DNA from: Neptunitalea chrysea
GTDB lineage: Bacteria; Bacteroidota; Bacteroidia; Flavobacteriales; Flavobacteriaceae
Assembly (NCBI RefSeq): GCF_027924145.1
Contig: NZ_BRVP01000007.1
Coordinates: 1-64,000 of the forward strand
Reading direction: 5' to 3'
Length of the DNA stretch: 64,000 nt
Below are positions 28,171 through 39,206 of this stretch, piece by piece (position 1 is the first letter of the stretch; every line of letters begins with the position of its first letter). The position numbers and the translations under genes are program-made. A model generated the notes under the pieces. That model did not search any database, was not told the origin of the DNA, and saw only the letters and a program-made list of their open reading frames with translations.

Positions 28171-29358
28171 ATGAGTTTAAGAGATAAAATAGATAATTTT
28201 AAGAAGCCTTTTGCGAAAGGCGAAAAATATGAAAAGTGGGCACCTGCTGTTAATGCATTAGACACTTTTTTGTTTGTTCCTAATCACACTACAAAAAAAG
28301 GAGCACACATTAGAGATGGTGTTGACTTAAAAAGAACCATGATTACTGTAGTTATTGCACTTATACCTGCTTTAATTTATGGTATGTATAATACAGGATA
28401 CCAACACAACGTACAAACAGGTGAGGCTGTAGATTTTATGAGCTGTTTTATGTTTGGTTTGTGGAAAGTGTTACCAATGATTGTGGTTTCTTATGCAGTT
28501 GGTTTAGGTATTGAATTTGCCTTTGCTATTTATAGAGGTCACGAGGTAAACGAAGGGTATCTTGTTTCAGGATTACTTATTCCTATGATTATGCCGGTAG
28601 ATATACCTTTATGGATGGTAGCGGTTTCAGTAGTTTTTGCAGTTGTAATTGGTAAAGAAGCTTTTGGTGGTACTGGGATGAATATTTTGAATCCTGCGTT
28701 AACAGCCAGAGCTTTTGCATTTTTTGCATATCCTACTTTTATGTCTGGTAACAAAGTATGGGTTGCCGATGCTTCTACTACAGATGCTATTTCTGGTGCT
28801 ACAATTTTAGGACAACTTGCCGAGGGTAAAGGAGATAAAGTTACAGATGTATTAAATATGGTTCATGACAAGTATGATGCTTGGAGTATGTTTTCTGGTG
28901 CTATACCTGGTTCTATTGGAGAAACTTCAACTTTATGGATTTTAGTTGGAGCTGCTATTTTAATACTTACAGGTGTTGCTAGCTGGAGAATTATGGTAGG
29001 TGGTGTTATAGGAGCAACTATTATGGGACTTATTTTTAACGTGTTTCATGTAAATGCATTAATGACTTTAGCATGGTATGAACATTTAATGATTGGAGGT
29101 TTTGCTTTTGGTCTTGTGTTTATGGCTACCGATCCGGTATCGGCTGCTCAGACTACTAAAGGAAAATGGATTTATGGTGTTTTGGTTGGGATGTTCTGTA
29201 TTATGATTAGAATATTTAACCCTGCATATCCTGAAGGAGTAATGATGGCAATCTTGTTACTTAATGTATTTGCACCAACTATTGACCATTATGTGGTTGA
29301 GGCTAGTGTAAATAGAAGAAAGAGGAGATTGGCTGTTAAACAACTAAAAACTACGTAA
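28171..29358 (+). CDS. nqrB: Na+-translocating NADH:quinone reductase subunit B
   Basis: 395 aa, about ten membrane helices. It carries covalently bound FMN on the threonine of SGAT (T211 in DAISGATILGQ), attached by ApbE. The motif NPALTARAFAFFAYP and GGFAFGLVFMATDPVSAAQT are typical of NqrB/RnfD. It lies 14 bp after nqrA. Confidence 0.98.
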   Translation: MSLRDKIDNFKKPFAKGEKYEKWAPAVNALDTFLFVPNHTTKKGAHIRDGVDLKRTMITVVIALIPALIYGMYNTGYQHNVQTGEAVDFMSCFMFGLWKVLPMIVVSYAVGLGIEFAFAIYRGHEVNEGYLVSGLLIPMIMPVDIPLWMVAVSVVFAVVIGKEAFGGTGMNILNPALTARAFAFFAYPTFMSGNKVWVADASTTDAISGATILGQLAEGKGDKVTDVLNMVHDKYDAWSMFSGAIPGSIGETSTLWILVGAAILILTGVASWRIMVGGVIGATIMGLIFNVFHVNALMTLAWYEHLMIGGFAFGLVFMATDPVSAAQTTKGKWIYGVLVGMFCIMIRIFNPAYPEGVMMAILLLNVFAPTIDHYVVEASVNRRKRRLAVKQLKTT

Positions 29359-29361
29359 GTC

Positions 29362-30084
29362 ATGAATAGAGATAGTAACGCATATACTTTTATATTTGCT
29401 ATTGTAATGGTAATTATTGTTGCATTTACATTAGCATTTACTTCTGAATCTTTAAAAGACAGACAGAACGAGAATATAAAGAATGAGAAAATGCAAAATA
29501 TCCTTTCTACCATTGGAGTAGAGGTAGAGAGAGATGCAGCAAAGCCTTTATTTGATAAATATTTTACCACTGAAAATCAATTAGCACTAAACAACGATGG
29601 AACTGTAGATAAAGATGAAGTTGCTTTTGACATTGATTTAACTAGTGAAATTAAAAGACCAGAGAGTGAACAACATTATCCGTTATTCATAGCTAAATTG
29701 GATGGTGAAACATTTTATGTAATACCATTAAGAGGAGCAGGTCTTTGGGATGCTATCTGGGGATATATTGCTTTAGATAGTGATTTAAATACTATTAAAG
29801 GTGTTGTTTTTGATCACAAAGGAGAAACTCCTGGATTAGGAGCAGAGATAACTCAAGGATGGTTTCAGGCACGTTTTCATGATAAGAAAATTGAAGATGA
29901 GGGTGGAAAATTTGTTGGTATCACTGTGATGAAAGGCGGAAGCGCTGGGAATGATAATGCTGTAGATGCAATTTCTGGAGCAACTATTACTAGTAAAGGT
30001 GTAGAGGCAATGATAAAAGAGCGTTTAGAGCATTATCTTGCTTACTTTAAAAAACAAGAATCAACAATAGCTTTAAAGAACTAA
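29362..30084 (+). CDS. nqrC: Na+-translocating NADH:quinone reductase subunit C
   Basis: 240 aa with one N-terminal membrane helix (~7-28) and a periplasmic flavin domain. The second covalent FMN site is SGAT at 205-208 (VDAISGATITSKG, T208). GAGLWDAIWGYIALD and KGETPGLGAEI are family signatures. 3 bp after nqrB. Confidence 0.98.
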   Translation: MNRDSNAYTFIFAIVMVIIVAFTLAFTSESLKDRQNENIKNEKMQNILSTIGVEVERDAAKPLFDKYFTTENQLALNNDGTVDKDEVAFDIDLTSEIKRPESEQHYPLFIAKLDGETFYVIPLRGAGLWDAIWGYIALDSDLNTIKGVVFDHKGETPGLGAEITQGWFQARFHDKKIEDEGGKFVGITVMKGGSAGNDNAVDAISGATITSKGVEAMIKERLEHYLAYFKKQESTIALKN

Positions 30085-30090
30085 AGAGTT

Positions 30091-30813
30091 ATGGAGAATA
30101 AAGTAAAAGAAAATAGTGTGAAAGCACCAATAGTGCTTTTTGTAGCTAAGGAAAAAGAGCCTCTTTTTTCTAAGAAAAACAGAAAGTTACTTTCAGATCC
30201 TTTAGATGATAATAACCCTATTACAGTACAGGTACTAGGTATTTGTTCTGCTTTGGCAATTACAGTACAGTTAAAACCTGCTATTGTAATGTCGTTAGCG
30301 GTAATGGCAGTTGTTACGTTTAGTAACCTTATTGTATCACTTTTAAGAAACTTAATTCCTAATCGTATTCGTATTATCGTTCAATTAGTTGTTGTTGCAG
30401 CTTTAGTAATTTTGGTAGACCAAGTATTGAAAGCATTTGCTTATGATGTAAGTAAACAGCTTTCGGTATTCGTAGGTTTAATTATTACCAACTGTATTGT
30501 AATGGGACGTTTAGAAGCCTTTGCTTTAGGTAACGGTCCATGGAAATCGGTTCTTGATGGTATTGGTAACTCTGCTGGTTATGGAGCAATTTTAATTATT
30601 GTTGCATTCTTTAGAGAATTACTTGGATCTGGTAAATTATTAGGTTTCCCAATTTTTGGTGAAAAAGGAGCTACGATGGCTGACTCTACAGGTTTATATG
30701 CATTGGGATATGAGAATAACGGTTTAATGTTATTATCACCAATGGCACTTATTATTGTTGGTATTCTTATATGGGTGCAACGTGCGCGTAACCGTAAATT
30801 AATTGAAAACTAA
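30091..30813 (+). CDS. nqrD: Na+-translocating NADH:quinone reductase subunit D
   Basis: 240 aa, six membrane helices. It belongs to the inverted-topology NqrD/NqrE pair, in which half-channel helices coordinate a [2Fe-2S] cluster (Cys in [14 protein letters not shown] and [14 protein letters not shown]). It has a longer charged N-terminus (~35 residues) than many homologues. 6 bp after nqrC. Confidence 0.98.
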   Translation: MENKVKENSVKAPIVLFVAKEKEPLFSKKNRKLLSDPLDDNNPITVQVLGICSALAITVQLKPAIVMSLAVMAVVTFSNLIVSLLRNLIPNRIRIIVQLVVVAALVILVDQVLKAFAYDVSKQLSVFVGLIITNCIVMGRLEAFALGNGPWKSVLDGIGNSAGYGAILIIVAFFRELLGSGKLLGFPIFGEKGATMADSTGLYALGYENNGLMLLSPMALIIVGILIWVQRARNRKLIEN

Positions 30814-30846
30814 TCGGGTTTTTATAACTAAAAAAATATTAGTAGA

Positions 30847-31467
30847 ATGCAAGAGTATATTAATCTTTTCGTAAGAAGCATTTTCATAGATAATATGATT
30901 TTCGCATATTTCCTAGGAATGTGTTCTTATTTAGCAGTTTCTAAGTCTGTTAAAACAGCAGTAGGTTTAGGGGCGGCAGTAATCTTTGTATTATTTGTTA
31001 CTGTGCCTGCAAACTATATGTTAGATAAGTATTTATTAAGACCCGGAGCTTTAAGTTGGTTAGGTGAAGAGTACGCCAGTATGGATTTAAGCTTTTTGAG
31101 TTTTATCATGTTTATAGCCGTAGTAGCTTCTATGGTACAATTAGTAGAAATGATTGTTGAAAAATTTGCTCCGGCACTTTATAGTGCGTTGGGTATCTTT
31201 TTACCTCTTATTGCGGTAAACTGTGCTATCCTTGGAGGATCGTTATTTATGCAACAAAAAGATTTTTCTAATGTTGGTTTAGCTGCCACTTATGGTTTAG
31301 GTTCTGGTGTAGGTTGGTTCTTGGCTATATTAGCAATCGCAGCTATTAGAGAGAAAATAACTTATTCTAATGTTCCCGCTCCGTTAAAAGGGTTAGGTAT
31401 TACCTTTATTATTACTGGGCTAATGGCTATTGGGTTCATGAGTTTTATGGGTATAAGTTTAGATTAA
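30847..31467 (+). CDS. nqrE: Na+-translocating NADH:quinone reductase subunit E
   Basis: 206 aa, six membrane helices, the partner of NqrD. Cluster cysteines lie in [13 protein letters not shown] and [12 protein letters not shown]. The opening [20 protein letters not shown] is diagnostic. Confidence 0.98.
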   Translation: MQEYINLFVRSIFIDNMIFAYFLGMCSYLAVSKSVKTAVGLGAAVIFVLFVTVPANYMLDKYLLRPGALSWLGEEYASMDLSFLSFIMFIAVVASMVQLVEMIVEKFAPALYSALGIFLPLIAVNCAILGGSLFMQQKDFSNVGLAATYGLGSGVGWFLAILAIAAIREKITYSNVPAPLKGLGITFIITGLMAIGFMSFMGISLD

Positions 31468-31489
31468 TTAGTAAAGAAGATATTATACT

Positions 31490-32773
31490 ATGGTAATTAT
31501 AGCAAGTTTAGTGGTTTTCTTAGGGTTAATCCTATTATTAGTAGGTATACTTTTAGGAGCTAAAGCAAAATTAGTTCCTTCAGGGCCTGTAACCTTAAAG
31601 ATAAACGGAGAAAAAAATGTAGAAGTTTCCTCAGGAAGTTCACTATTAGGAACGTTAGGTAATAATAAAATATTTTTACCTTCTGCCTGTGGTGGTGGTG
31701 GTACCTGTCTACAGTGTAAGTGTAAGGTATTAGAAGGTGGTGGAGAGGCATTGCCAACAGAGGTGCCTAACTTTACAAGAAAAGAGTTAAAAGATGGATG
31801 GAGATTAGGATGTCAGGTGAAAGTAAAGCAAGACATGATAATCGAAGTTCCAGAAGAGATTTTTGGGATTAAAAAATGGGAAGCTGAAGTGGTACGTAAC
31901 TATAACGTTGCTTCTTTTATTAAGGAATTTGTAGTTAGAATTCCTGAAGATATGGATTATGAAGCTGGTGGGTACATTCAGATTGAGATTCCTACTTGTG
32001 AGGTAAAATATAGTGATATTGATATCACAGCTCACCCAGAGGAGCACGAAACTCCTGATAAATTTAAATTAGAGTGGGATAAGTTTAACTTATGGCCATT
32101 AGTAATGAAAAATGCTGAGACAGTAGAAAGAGCTTATTCAATGGCTTCTTACCCTGCTGAAGGTAGAGATATTATGTTGAACGTTCGTATTGCTACTCCG
32201 CCATGGGACAGAGCTAAGAACGGATGGATGGATGTGAATCCAGGGGTGGCTTCTTCATACATCTTCTCTAGAAAACAAGGCGATAAAGTAATTATTTCTG
32301 GTCCTTATGGTGAATTCTTTATTAACCATTCTGATGCTGAAATGTTATATGTAGGTGGTGGAGCAGGTATGGCACCAATGCGTTCGCACTTATATCACTT
32401 ATTCAAAACGTTGAAAACAGGAAGAAAAGTTTCTTACTGGTATGGTGGACGTTCTAAGCGTGAGTTGTTCTACTTAGAACACTTCCGTGAATTAGAAAGA
32501 GAATTCTCTAACTTTAAATTCTATATTGTATTATCTGAACCATTACCAGAAGATAACTGGAAGGTGAAAGAAGATACAGATAGCGAAGGTGACGGATTTG
32601 TTGGATTTGTTCACCAGGCGGTAATAGATAAATATTTATCTAAGCATGATGCTCCTGAAGATATTGAATTCTATTTCTGTGGACCTCCAATGATGAACAA
32701 GGCTGTTGTTAACATGTGTGACGATTGGGGTGTGCCGAAAGAAAATGTTCGTTTCGACGACTTTGGTGGATAA
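31490..32773 (+). CDS. nqrF: Na+-translocating NADH:quinone reductase subunit F
   Basis: 427 aa. One N-terminal helix (~3-23), then a plant-type [2Fe-2S] domain with C67, C73, C76 and C108 ([20 protein letters not shown]). A FAD-binding barrel follows (RAYSMASYP) and then an NADH-binding fold ([29 protein letters not shown]). It accepts hydride from NADH and starts the electron path. Last gene of the operon, before a strong terminator. Confidence 0.98.
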   Translation: MVIIASLVVFLGLILLLVGILLGAKAKLVPSGPVTLKINGEKNVEVSSGSSLLGTLGNNKIFLPSACGGGGTCLQCKCKVLEGGGEALPTEVPNFTRKELKDGWRLGCQVKVKQDMIIEVPEEIFGIKKWEAEVVRNYNVASFIKEFVVRIPEDMDYEAGGYIQIEIPTCEVKYSDIDITAHPEEHETPDKFKLEWDKFNLWPLVMKNAETVERAYSMASYPAEGRDIMLNVRIATPPWDRAKNGWMDVNPGVASSYIFSRKQGDKVIISGPYGEFFINHSDAEMLYVGGGAGMAPMRSHLYHLFKTLKTGRKVSYWYGGRSKRELFYLEHFRELEREFSNFKFYIVLSEPLPEDNWKVKEDTDSEGDGFVGFVHQAVIDKYLSKHDAPEDIEFYFCGPPMMNKAVVNMCDDWGVPKENVRFDDFGG

Positions 32774-32798
32774 TAAACCATTTATCGATATAAATAAG

Positions 32799-32829
32799 AG
32801 GGCTGTCTGGTTAAGACAGCCCTTTTTTT
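32799..32829 (+). terminator. Intrinsic terminator of the nqr operon
   Basis: GGGCTGTCT (32800-32808), loop GGTTA, AGACAGCCC (32814-32822), then a run of T. 26 bp past nqrF. Confidence 0.93.
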
Positions 32830-32934
32830 GTCGACAATTGGTAGGGCGAAATAGTTTATCGGAGGATAGTTGTTATTTGTCGAAACCAAATTTTAACCTA
32901 TCGGAACTACTCATTTTTAGATAGTTAGTGTTTG

Positions 32935-32942
32935 TATTTTTG
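32935..32942 (+). promoter_or_regulatory. -7 promoter element (TATTTTTG) for the secreted protein gene
   Basis: TAnnTTTG match ending 29 bp before the ATG at 32972. Confidence 0.5.
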
Positions 32943-32971
32943 GTGTATCTATTAGATTAAAACTGTTAGCT

Positions 32972-33796
32972 ATGAAAAAAGTATTCACCTTTGTTGTTTT
33001 GTTTATGATGTTTAATGGAGCTTTGGCTCAGGTAGGAATAGGAACAACTAATCCGCAAGGTATTTTGGATATTGTTTCTGATGACTCGACTTTAGTTTTA
33101 CCAAGAAATGAAGATCCTGATGGAGCAGATAATGTTGCTGGTAACTTTGACGATGGTATAATAAACCCTGTTGAAGGTATGATTGTGTATGATAAGACAG
33201 ATAAAGTGGTTCGTTTTTATGATGGTACTACTTGGCAAATTTTAAATGTAGGTGGGGAAACTCCAGTAAAAAACGAAGGTACTGTAAAAATTGAAAGTGC
33301 TGCAGGTGGTGATCCTTATTTGAATATAAATCAAAACTATGAGGTTAACGTTTACCAACCGATTACGTATAGTGGAAATTTGGTCTTTGCAGGTTCTCCG
33401 GTGACCGATTGGCCTGAAAATGATACAAATCCAACTCAAAGCAGTATTTACAATTCCAATTTAGGTACGTTTATTGAAAATGGTGTTTTAGGTCAAGTAC
33501 ATTTATGGAGAGTGGAGGTTGCTTATGAGAAAACTGGAGCTGGATCTAATTCGGAAACCAAGTTAACTTTTAAAATGGATAATAATAGTTCTGTAGATTC
33601 ATATGTTTTAGAACAATCTACATTTGCATTTTCTAATACAGGTACTGTATCCTTTTTAATGATGACAATAGCTAACAGTGAAAGTCTGCCAGCACCTTAT
33701 GGAGTGGGTAAAGGGTATAGCTTCTTTATCAAATCTTCTGCTAAAATTAAATTGACTGTAAAAGATGTTACACGTGTGTCAGTACATAAGGACTAA
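32972..33796 (+). CDS. Secreted protein with flavobacterial GIGTTNP motif
   Basis: 274 aa with a signal peptide (cleavage near GALAQ). The mature protein begins with VGIGTTNPQGILDIVSDDS, a repeat-like motif frequent at the start of flavobacterial surface proteins. FYDGTTWQILN follows at ~92-102, then a beta-rich C-terminal domain (~110-274). I see no type IX sorting domain and no enzyme motif. It has its own promoter and lies between the nqr terminator and the small protein/apbE pair. A relation to Nqr is not evident. Confidence 0.8.
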   Translation: MKKVFTFVVLFMMFNGALAQVGIGTTNPQGILDIVSDDSTLVLPRNEDPDGADNVAGNFDDGIINPVEGMIVYDKTDKVVRFYDGTTWQILNVGGETPVKNEGTVKIESAAGGDPYLNINQNYEVNVYQPITYSGNLVFAGSPVTDWPENDTNPTQSSIYNSNLGTFIENGVLGQVHLWRVEVAYEKTGAGSNSETKLTFKMDNNSSVDSYVLEQSTFAFSNTGTVSFLMMTIANSESLPAPYGVGKGYSFFIKSSAKIKLTVKDVTRVSVHKD

Positions 33797-33867
33797 CAAG
33801 TTTTATATAAAGTAATTACTTATTTAAAATAATTCCTGAAGTTGACTAGTTTCAATTTCAGGATATT

Positions 33868-33875
33868 TATTTTTG
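33868..33875 (+). promoter_or_regulatory. -7 promoter element (TATTTTTG), near-leaderless, for the small protein/apbE unit
   Basis: TAnnTTTG match with a TTG at 33842-33844 (23-bp spacing). Only 5 bp separate its last base from the ATG at 33881, so the transcript would have almost no leader. A hairpin (TCCTGAA 33834-33840, TTCAGGA 33857-33863) spans the -33 to -7 interval. Confidence 0.5.
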
Positions 33876-33880
33876 TAGCT

Positions 33881-34240
33881 ATGGAAGTACTAACAGAACA
33901 GGAGCTGCATAATTTAGCTATGAACATTGTAGGTAAAGAGCTTGAGGCTAGAAAGTGGGAATTTTTAGCTGTGAATTCTCAGTTAAAAAGAGATCCCCAG
34001 TTTGTTTGTGTAGATGTTAATAAGAAAAAGCATTTTGTAATAGTACGGGTAATTTTGTATCCTGATAATCCGCATGACATAGATTATGTTTTTATGGAAA
34101 CTATTAAGCAGCATGCTTTAAAGTTTAATGCCAACACGTATTATGCAGGTGTTGGTTTGGCGAATGCTACAGATTATCAAAAGCCAGTAGCAAAGAATGA
34201 TGATTACGTAGTTAGTTATAATGGTATTGTTGAAATATAA
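33881..34240 (+). CDS. Small conserved-looking cytoplasmic protein between nqrF and apbE
   Basis: 119 aa from the ATG at 33881. The upstream part of the frame contains the promoter element and is excluded. No signal peptide or membrane helix. It shows an alpha/beta pattern with ELEARKWEFLAVNSQLKRD, FVIVRVILYPDNPHDIDYV and ALKFNANTYYAGVGLANA. From memory, flavobacterial genomes carry a similar small protein at this place, sometimes labelled Nqr subunit F although it has no cluster, flavin or NADH motif. Its stop is 3 bp before the apbE ATG. By position it may assist Nqr or ApbE. This is inference. Confidence 0.75.
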   Translation: MEVLTEQELHNLAMNIVGKELEARKWEFLAVNSQLKRDPQFVCVDVNKKKHFVIVRVILYPDNPHDIDYVFMETIKQHALKFNANTYYAGVGLANATDYQKPVAKNDDYVVSYNGIVEI

Positions 34241-34243
34241 ATT

Positions 34244-35260
34244 ATGAAAAATATATGTGTGCTGCTTGCTCTTATAGGAGTGTTTGCAAGTTGTGAGAAA
34301 AAAGAAGAAATTAAAGAGTTTGTTATACAAGGAACTGCTCAGGGGAGTACGTATGCTATTAAATATGTTAGCGAGTCGGAAGTAGTTTCAAAAAAGCAAA
34401 TCGATTCTATTTTTGCGGTTATTGATAATTCGATGTCTACTTGGGTGCCTACTTCTATAGTAAGTAAAGTGAATGACGGAGACACATTAGTGGTAGTTGA
34501 TGATCATTTTAAAAAGGTAATGAAGGCTTCCGAGCGTATTTTTATGGAGTCTGATAGCTTGTTTGACCCTACAGTAGGAACATTGATGAAGGTATATGGT
34601 TTTGGCCCTAAAAAACAAATAAAACATTTGTCAAGAGAGCAGCTTGATAGTGTTATGGATTATATAGGGCTGGAGAAAGTGAGATTACGCCCCGATGGTA
34701 CGATTTCAAAATTATACCCGGAAATCTATATGGACTTCAACTCAATTGCTCAGGGGTATTCTGTAGATGTATTAGTTGATTTTTTAAAAGCCAATGGAAT
34801 TAACAATGCAATTGTTGAAGTAGGAGGTGAATTAGCGGCAATAGGGACGAATACATTGAAGGACAAAAATTGGGTAGTTGGGATAGATGATCCTTTACAG
34901 GATCCTTATGAACCACGAAAGTTGATAGCAAGAATTAATATTCAAGATTTGGGGATGGCTACATCTGGTAATTATCGTAAAGTGATATTAGATACCGTTA
35001 CGGGTGAAAAATACGTACATACAATGAACCCTAAAACGGGTTTGCCGCAAAAAGGTACGATTTTAAGTGCTACTGTTTTAGCTGAAAAAACAATGAGAGC
35101 TGATGGATTAGCTACCGCTTTTATGACGATGGATGTAGATAAAAGTATTGGATTTTTAAAAATGCATCCTGAAATTTATGCATACTTTATTTATATGGAT
35201 GATAGCAACAAAGAGCAGTTTTATCAAACGGAGAATTTTAAAAAACTTATGTTGGAGTAG
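34244..35260 (+). CDS. apbE: FAD:protein FMN transferase (ApbE)
   Basis: 338 aa lipoprotein (lipobox VFASC, Cys17). It transfers FMN from FAD to threonine in SGAT sites, here most likely NqrB and NqrC. Family signatures: FVIQGTAQGSTYAIKY, MDFNSIAQGYSVDVLVDFL, VEVGGELAAIGTN, GMATSGNYRK, THTMNPKTGLP-like YVHTMNPKTGLP, and LATAFMTMDVDKSIGFL. The FAD/Mg ligands appear intact. It lies 3 bp after the small protein gene and 1.5 kb from nqrF. Confidence 0.96.
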   Translation: MKNICVLLALIGVFASCEKKEEIKEFVIQGTAQGSTYAIKYVSESEVVSKKQIDSIFAVIDNSMSTWVPTSIVSKVNDGDTLVVVDDHFKKVMKASERIFMESDSLFDPTVGTLMKVYGFGPKKQIKHLSREQLDSVMDYIGLEKVRLRPDGTISKLYPEIYMDFNSIAQGYSVDVLVDFLKANGINNAIVEVGGELAAIGTNTLKDKNWVVGIDDPLQDPYEPRKLIARINIQDLGMATSGNYRKVILDTVTGEKYVHTMNPKTGLPQKGTILSATVLAEKTMRADGLATAFMTMDVDKSIGFLKMHPEIYAYFIYMDDSNKEQFYQTENFKKLMLE

Positions 35261-35615
35261 GTAGTGCTAATGTTTTTTAATTTCTGATATAAGTGGGATA
35301 AACTCCTATCCAAAAATGTGCAGAACTAAATAATAGCAAAATGTAGCCAAACTTTGTGGAGAACCTTTTATAGTAGGTTCATTTTTCATACTTCTATTTC
35401 TCTATGTTTATGTATCCCTATATGATGGCTGATTATATTAAATCAACAAAGTGATTCTTTCAGTGGAGTTTTTTATGAATTAGTAACAGTGTTTTTAGAT
35501 TTCTTAAACGTTACGTAATGAATAAAGAATCTACTTATCTGTTTAGGATATTCAGTGCTATAAAATAAAAGAACGCCCGTATTTCAGGGCGTTCTATTTG
35601 GATTGTGATTTAGCT
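35261..35615. other. Intergenic region after apbE, with terminator-like hairpins
   Basis: No gene seen. A weak terminator-like hairpin for apbE (GAACCT 35361-35366, AGGTTC 35375-35380, then ATTTTT) and the strong hairpin at 35570-35595 serve the two convergent units. Confidence 0.55.
35570..35595 (-). terminator. Terminator of the GH3 pseudogene unit
   Basis: AGAACGCCC (35570-35578) pairs perfectly with GGGCGTTCT (35587-35595) around an 8-base loop, with T-rich flank on the minus strand. Confidence 0.85.
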
Positions 35616-37799
35616 TTATTTTACGCTAATTTGTAGTTTTTGTAAGTCTTCATTTTGAGAAGAATTCCCTACATATATGCTATAGTCTATTTTCTCTACT
35701 TTCCATGATTTACTATTAACATCCCAGTACGCTAGCTCTTTTACAGGGATTTTCACCTTAATATTTTGAGATTCACCAGTGTTCAAGTATGTTTTTTCAA
35801 AGCCTTTTAAAACTTTCATAGGTCGTTCAATTTTAGCATTTTCATACCCTACATATACTTGCATTACTTCTCCTCCCTTCATATTCTCGATGTTGGTTAT
35901 AGTGCAATTTACCTCGATGGTATCGTTTTCAGAATATGTTTTTTGTCTGTTGTAATATTATTGAATTTGAACTGGGTATAGCTTAAACCAAATCCGAAAT
36001 GAAAAGAAACGGGAATGTTCTTTTTTTCTGCTAGTGTGTACCCTAAATAATAATTATATTCCACGTCAAAGGGGTCTATATATTTATCCTCATTTATTTC
36101 CCATTGTTTTTGCATTTTTAAATGACTGTCTGGAAATGGCGGATAATCGTTTTCATTTTTAAAAATACTGTAGGGCAGTTTTCCTGAAGGATTTACTTTT
36201 CCGAACAAAATGTTGGCTAGGGCGTTTCCACCGTTCTGTCCCGGAACTCCACCAATTATTAAAGAAGGAGCTCTGTTAATTCATTGCGATACAATAGGAG
36301 GACCTCCTCCAAATACTACCACGGCAACATTTTTACTGTAACGAGACGTTAGATTGATTAAATTAATATCGTCTTGATGGAGATTCATATTTTGTCTGTC
36401 TCCTCCTCCTGGTAAGGACATGATATCCAATCCTTCGGAAGTATGAAAGTTTTCGGCTTAATCAAGCGCTGTAAACCCTACACAAACAATAACTGCATCT
36501 GCTCTTGAAGCTAATTTTTGAAATTCATCCTTATTTTTACCGTCAGTATACCATACCGCAACATCGGTGCCTTTCAGATATCTTTTAACCCCTTTATAAG
36601 GTGTTATTCTTAAATGGCTTGGCACTTCAGGTGTGTGAGCGTATTGTCCCAAATTATCATATTTGGCAAGCTCTCCAACTAATAGAATATTTTTTATTTT
36701 AGATGTGTTAAATGGCAACACATTATCATTTTTTAGGAGCACCATAGCTTTTTCGGCCGTTTCCTGAGAATGGGCTTCGTTATTGTCCCGTACATTTTTA
36801 TCCAATTTATGTGGGTTGCTAAATCCGTATTCCAATTTTTTTCTTAGCACTTGTAAAACCGCTTTATCAACATCCTTCCAAGTAATTTGTTTTCTATCAA
36901 TAGCAGCCATTATAGAGTCTTGGCTATAATAGTGACGCATAGGCAATTCAATATTTAAACCTGCTTTTAAAGATTTTGCAGTGCTATAGGTCCCGTACAC
37001 CCAATCTGAAATTAAAAACCCATCAAAGCCCCAATCATTTCTTAAAATATCGGTTAAAAGGTGTTCGTTTTCAGAACAATGCACTCCATTCACTTTATTA
37101 TATGAAGTCATGAAAGCCGTTATGTTTCCTTCCTGCACCATTTTCTTGAATTGTGGCATATACACTTCTCTCATAACCCTTTCATTAGCAATAGCGTTCA
37201 AGTTAAAACGGTTGTTTTCAATATTGTTTAAAATGAAGTGTTTACTGCAAGCCATAACCTTGCCATTAGCCTGAATTCCTTTCACCAACTCAGTTCCTAA
37301 CGCACCCGATAAAAACGTGTCTTCGCCATAAGATTCCTCGGATCTACCTCCTCTTGGGTTTCTCAATAAGTTGGCAGTACAACTACCCAACAATGTTCCG
37401 CCTGAGGCTTCCATTTCTGAAGCCATGGCTTGTCCTACTCTATATTCAAGGTCTTTATCAAATGTAGCGGCTCTTAATAAGGTGGTTGGAAAGGCCGTCC
37501 ATTTACCGCCTGTTTTAACCCCTTTATGTCCATCTGCCCAATATAGGGTAGGGGATACCTAATTTTTTATTGCCTCCACTTGGAGTGTGTATTGATTTGC
37601 CTGTAAGACCTGTGTGTATTAAGTCTTTAAAGATGTGACTTTTATAGTTGTCTATTCCGTTTAGTTCTCTTATTTTTTGCTCCGGTGTCATTTTAGATAA
37701 GATATCTTCTGCCGAAACTTTTTCCTGAGCATTTGCCATTGTACCCAATAGTATGCTTATAAAGAATATGTATATACATATTCTTTTATTAACGTCCAT
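35616..37799 (-). pseudogene. Broken GH3 family beta-glycosidase gene
   Basis: The whole gene (about 728 codons) can be followed from a signal peptide at 37799 (FFISILLGTMANAQ) to ISVK* at 35616, the normal length for a secreted GH3 enzyme. GH3 landmarks: LRNPRGGRSEESYGEDT, CSKHFILNN, and the nucleophile Asp in FDGFLISDW. Four lesions break it. (1) One extra base in the CCC run at 37537-37539 (PILG should read ILADGHKG). (2) An in-frame TAA at 36458-36460. (3) An in-frame TGA at 36281-36283, in a context fitting Trp (Q-stop-INRAPS). (4) A lost base in the T6 run at 35939-35944. Two nonsense codons plus two indels rule out a single sequencing error. The substrate is not clear; glucoside and xyloside are both possible. 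Confidence 0.9.
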
Positions 37800-37818
37800 A
37801 ATTATTGAGGATAAAATA

Positions 37819-39206
37819 TTATTTTATTTTTAATCTGTATTTTAAACCTAAGAAAGCACCGTTAAGTAATGGGCCTGCAACATTGGAACCTGCTCCATCA
37901 AGGTTGAAGTAACCACCAGAAGCAATGAGATCGTCATTAATTTCCCAGTTTGCTTGCGGGTATATTAAAAAAGAGTGTCCAGTACTATCGCCATCAGGTT
38001 GTGGTGTAATTACGTAGTTGGTTACTAGAGTTAATTTAAGTTTTTGATTCATCCATGTTTTTGTGAATATGCCTGTTACCCCTTGAACATAGCCTTTAAA
38101 TTGCCCAAATAATTGTTGCGAAAGTAGTTTTTCGGTATCATCTGAGGCTGCGATTTCAAAGTTTGGGGTATATTTTCCTTTGTACGCCATTATCAAGGTA
38201 AAGTTATCTAGCTTAGTGCTATTCCAAAATTGTTTTATAAATCCTGCAGAAAATTCTAAATTGGATTGAGGAATAAAGCCCTCATCATCATTATTTTCAA
38301 TTTTAGAATAAGCAGCTTCTGCAGAGATTAGTAATTCGTTGCTTGGATCTGCATCCTTTCCGTCTGATTTTCCTGCGAATCGATGCATAAAATCACCACC
38401 AAATACTTGCATCTTATATGGCTGATTAAAGGCGTACGGACCTACCTCTTGGTCGTATCCAGTATTAACTCCTGGTGAGGTGCTGTAGCCATTGTAGTAG
38501 GATAGTGAGGCACCATCAGGTCCTCCGTTTAAATTTAATTTGGTTGCAAATGATCCATTTTTAAATTTCTTTTCCGGTAACGAATCATCTATTGTGGCAA
38601 CAGGTATGTTCAATAAATCTAACCTAACAACATCCATTTTGTAAATGGGTATTGCTATAACTTCCCACTCTAAATTAGGGTTAATGTACACTTTTGTCTT
38701 TAGCATAAAGTTGTACATTTTTTGGTCATTACCATTAGCTGTTAAGAAAAATCCATTTGAAGGGCTTATGTTATTGGTAGGGTTGGCTCCAATTCCTCTT
38801 CCCCATTGTACATTTTGGTTACCCAAAGTTACTTCAATATCATGATTCCTAAACCAACATACAAATCTCGAATTTCAATTTCGGTTTCACTAACTCCAAA
38901 GAAATCTCCATTACGAGCTCTTATCTCTCCTTTAAAGAAACCATAGCCTTTAGTAAAGCCTTTTGCATAGTCGGCTTTAATTGTTGCTTCACCAAAAACG
39001 TTTGCGTAATCAAAAGTTTCTCCTGCTCCCCATGAAGAGCCTCTTAAGTATCCTTGGAGTGATTGATGCTCATCGGGATAAACTACCAAGTTAGGCATTA
39101 AGGTTGTTAATGGATCAGTTATCGAATTTGGGTAAATCAACGATTGTGCTTTTAAACTGCCAGAGATAGTTATTGCAACTACTAGCAGAAATATAAATTT
39201 TTTCAT
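37819..39206 (-). pseudogene. Frameshifted outer-membrane beta-barrel (porin-like) gene
   Basis: The first part (39206 to about 38845) has a signal peptide (LLVVAITISGSLKAQ) and barrel strands, then runs into a stop at 38829 after GLGIMILK. The correct continuation NHDIEVTLGNQNVQWGRG is in another frame, so one base is missing around 38845-38850. The second part (to 37819) reads as a barrel of ~340 residues (WEINDDLIASGGYF, LNGAFLGLKYRLKIK at the end). Overall ~460 aa. It lies 19 bp upstream of the GH3 pseudogene on the same strand, so it was probably the outer-membrane channel of the same sugar locus. Family not recognised. Confidence 0.8.

Noticed and set aside
33881-34240. Annotation of the small protein as Nqr subunit F
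   Set aside because: It has no [2Fe-2S], FAD or NADH motif, and the true nqrF is complete at 31490-32773.
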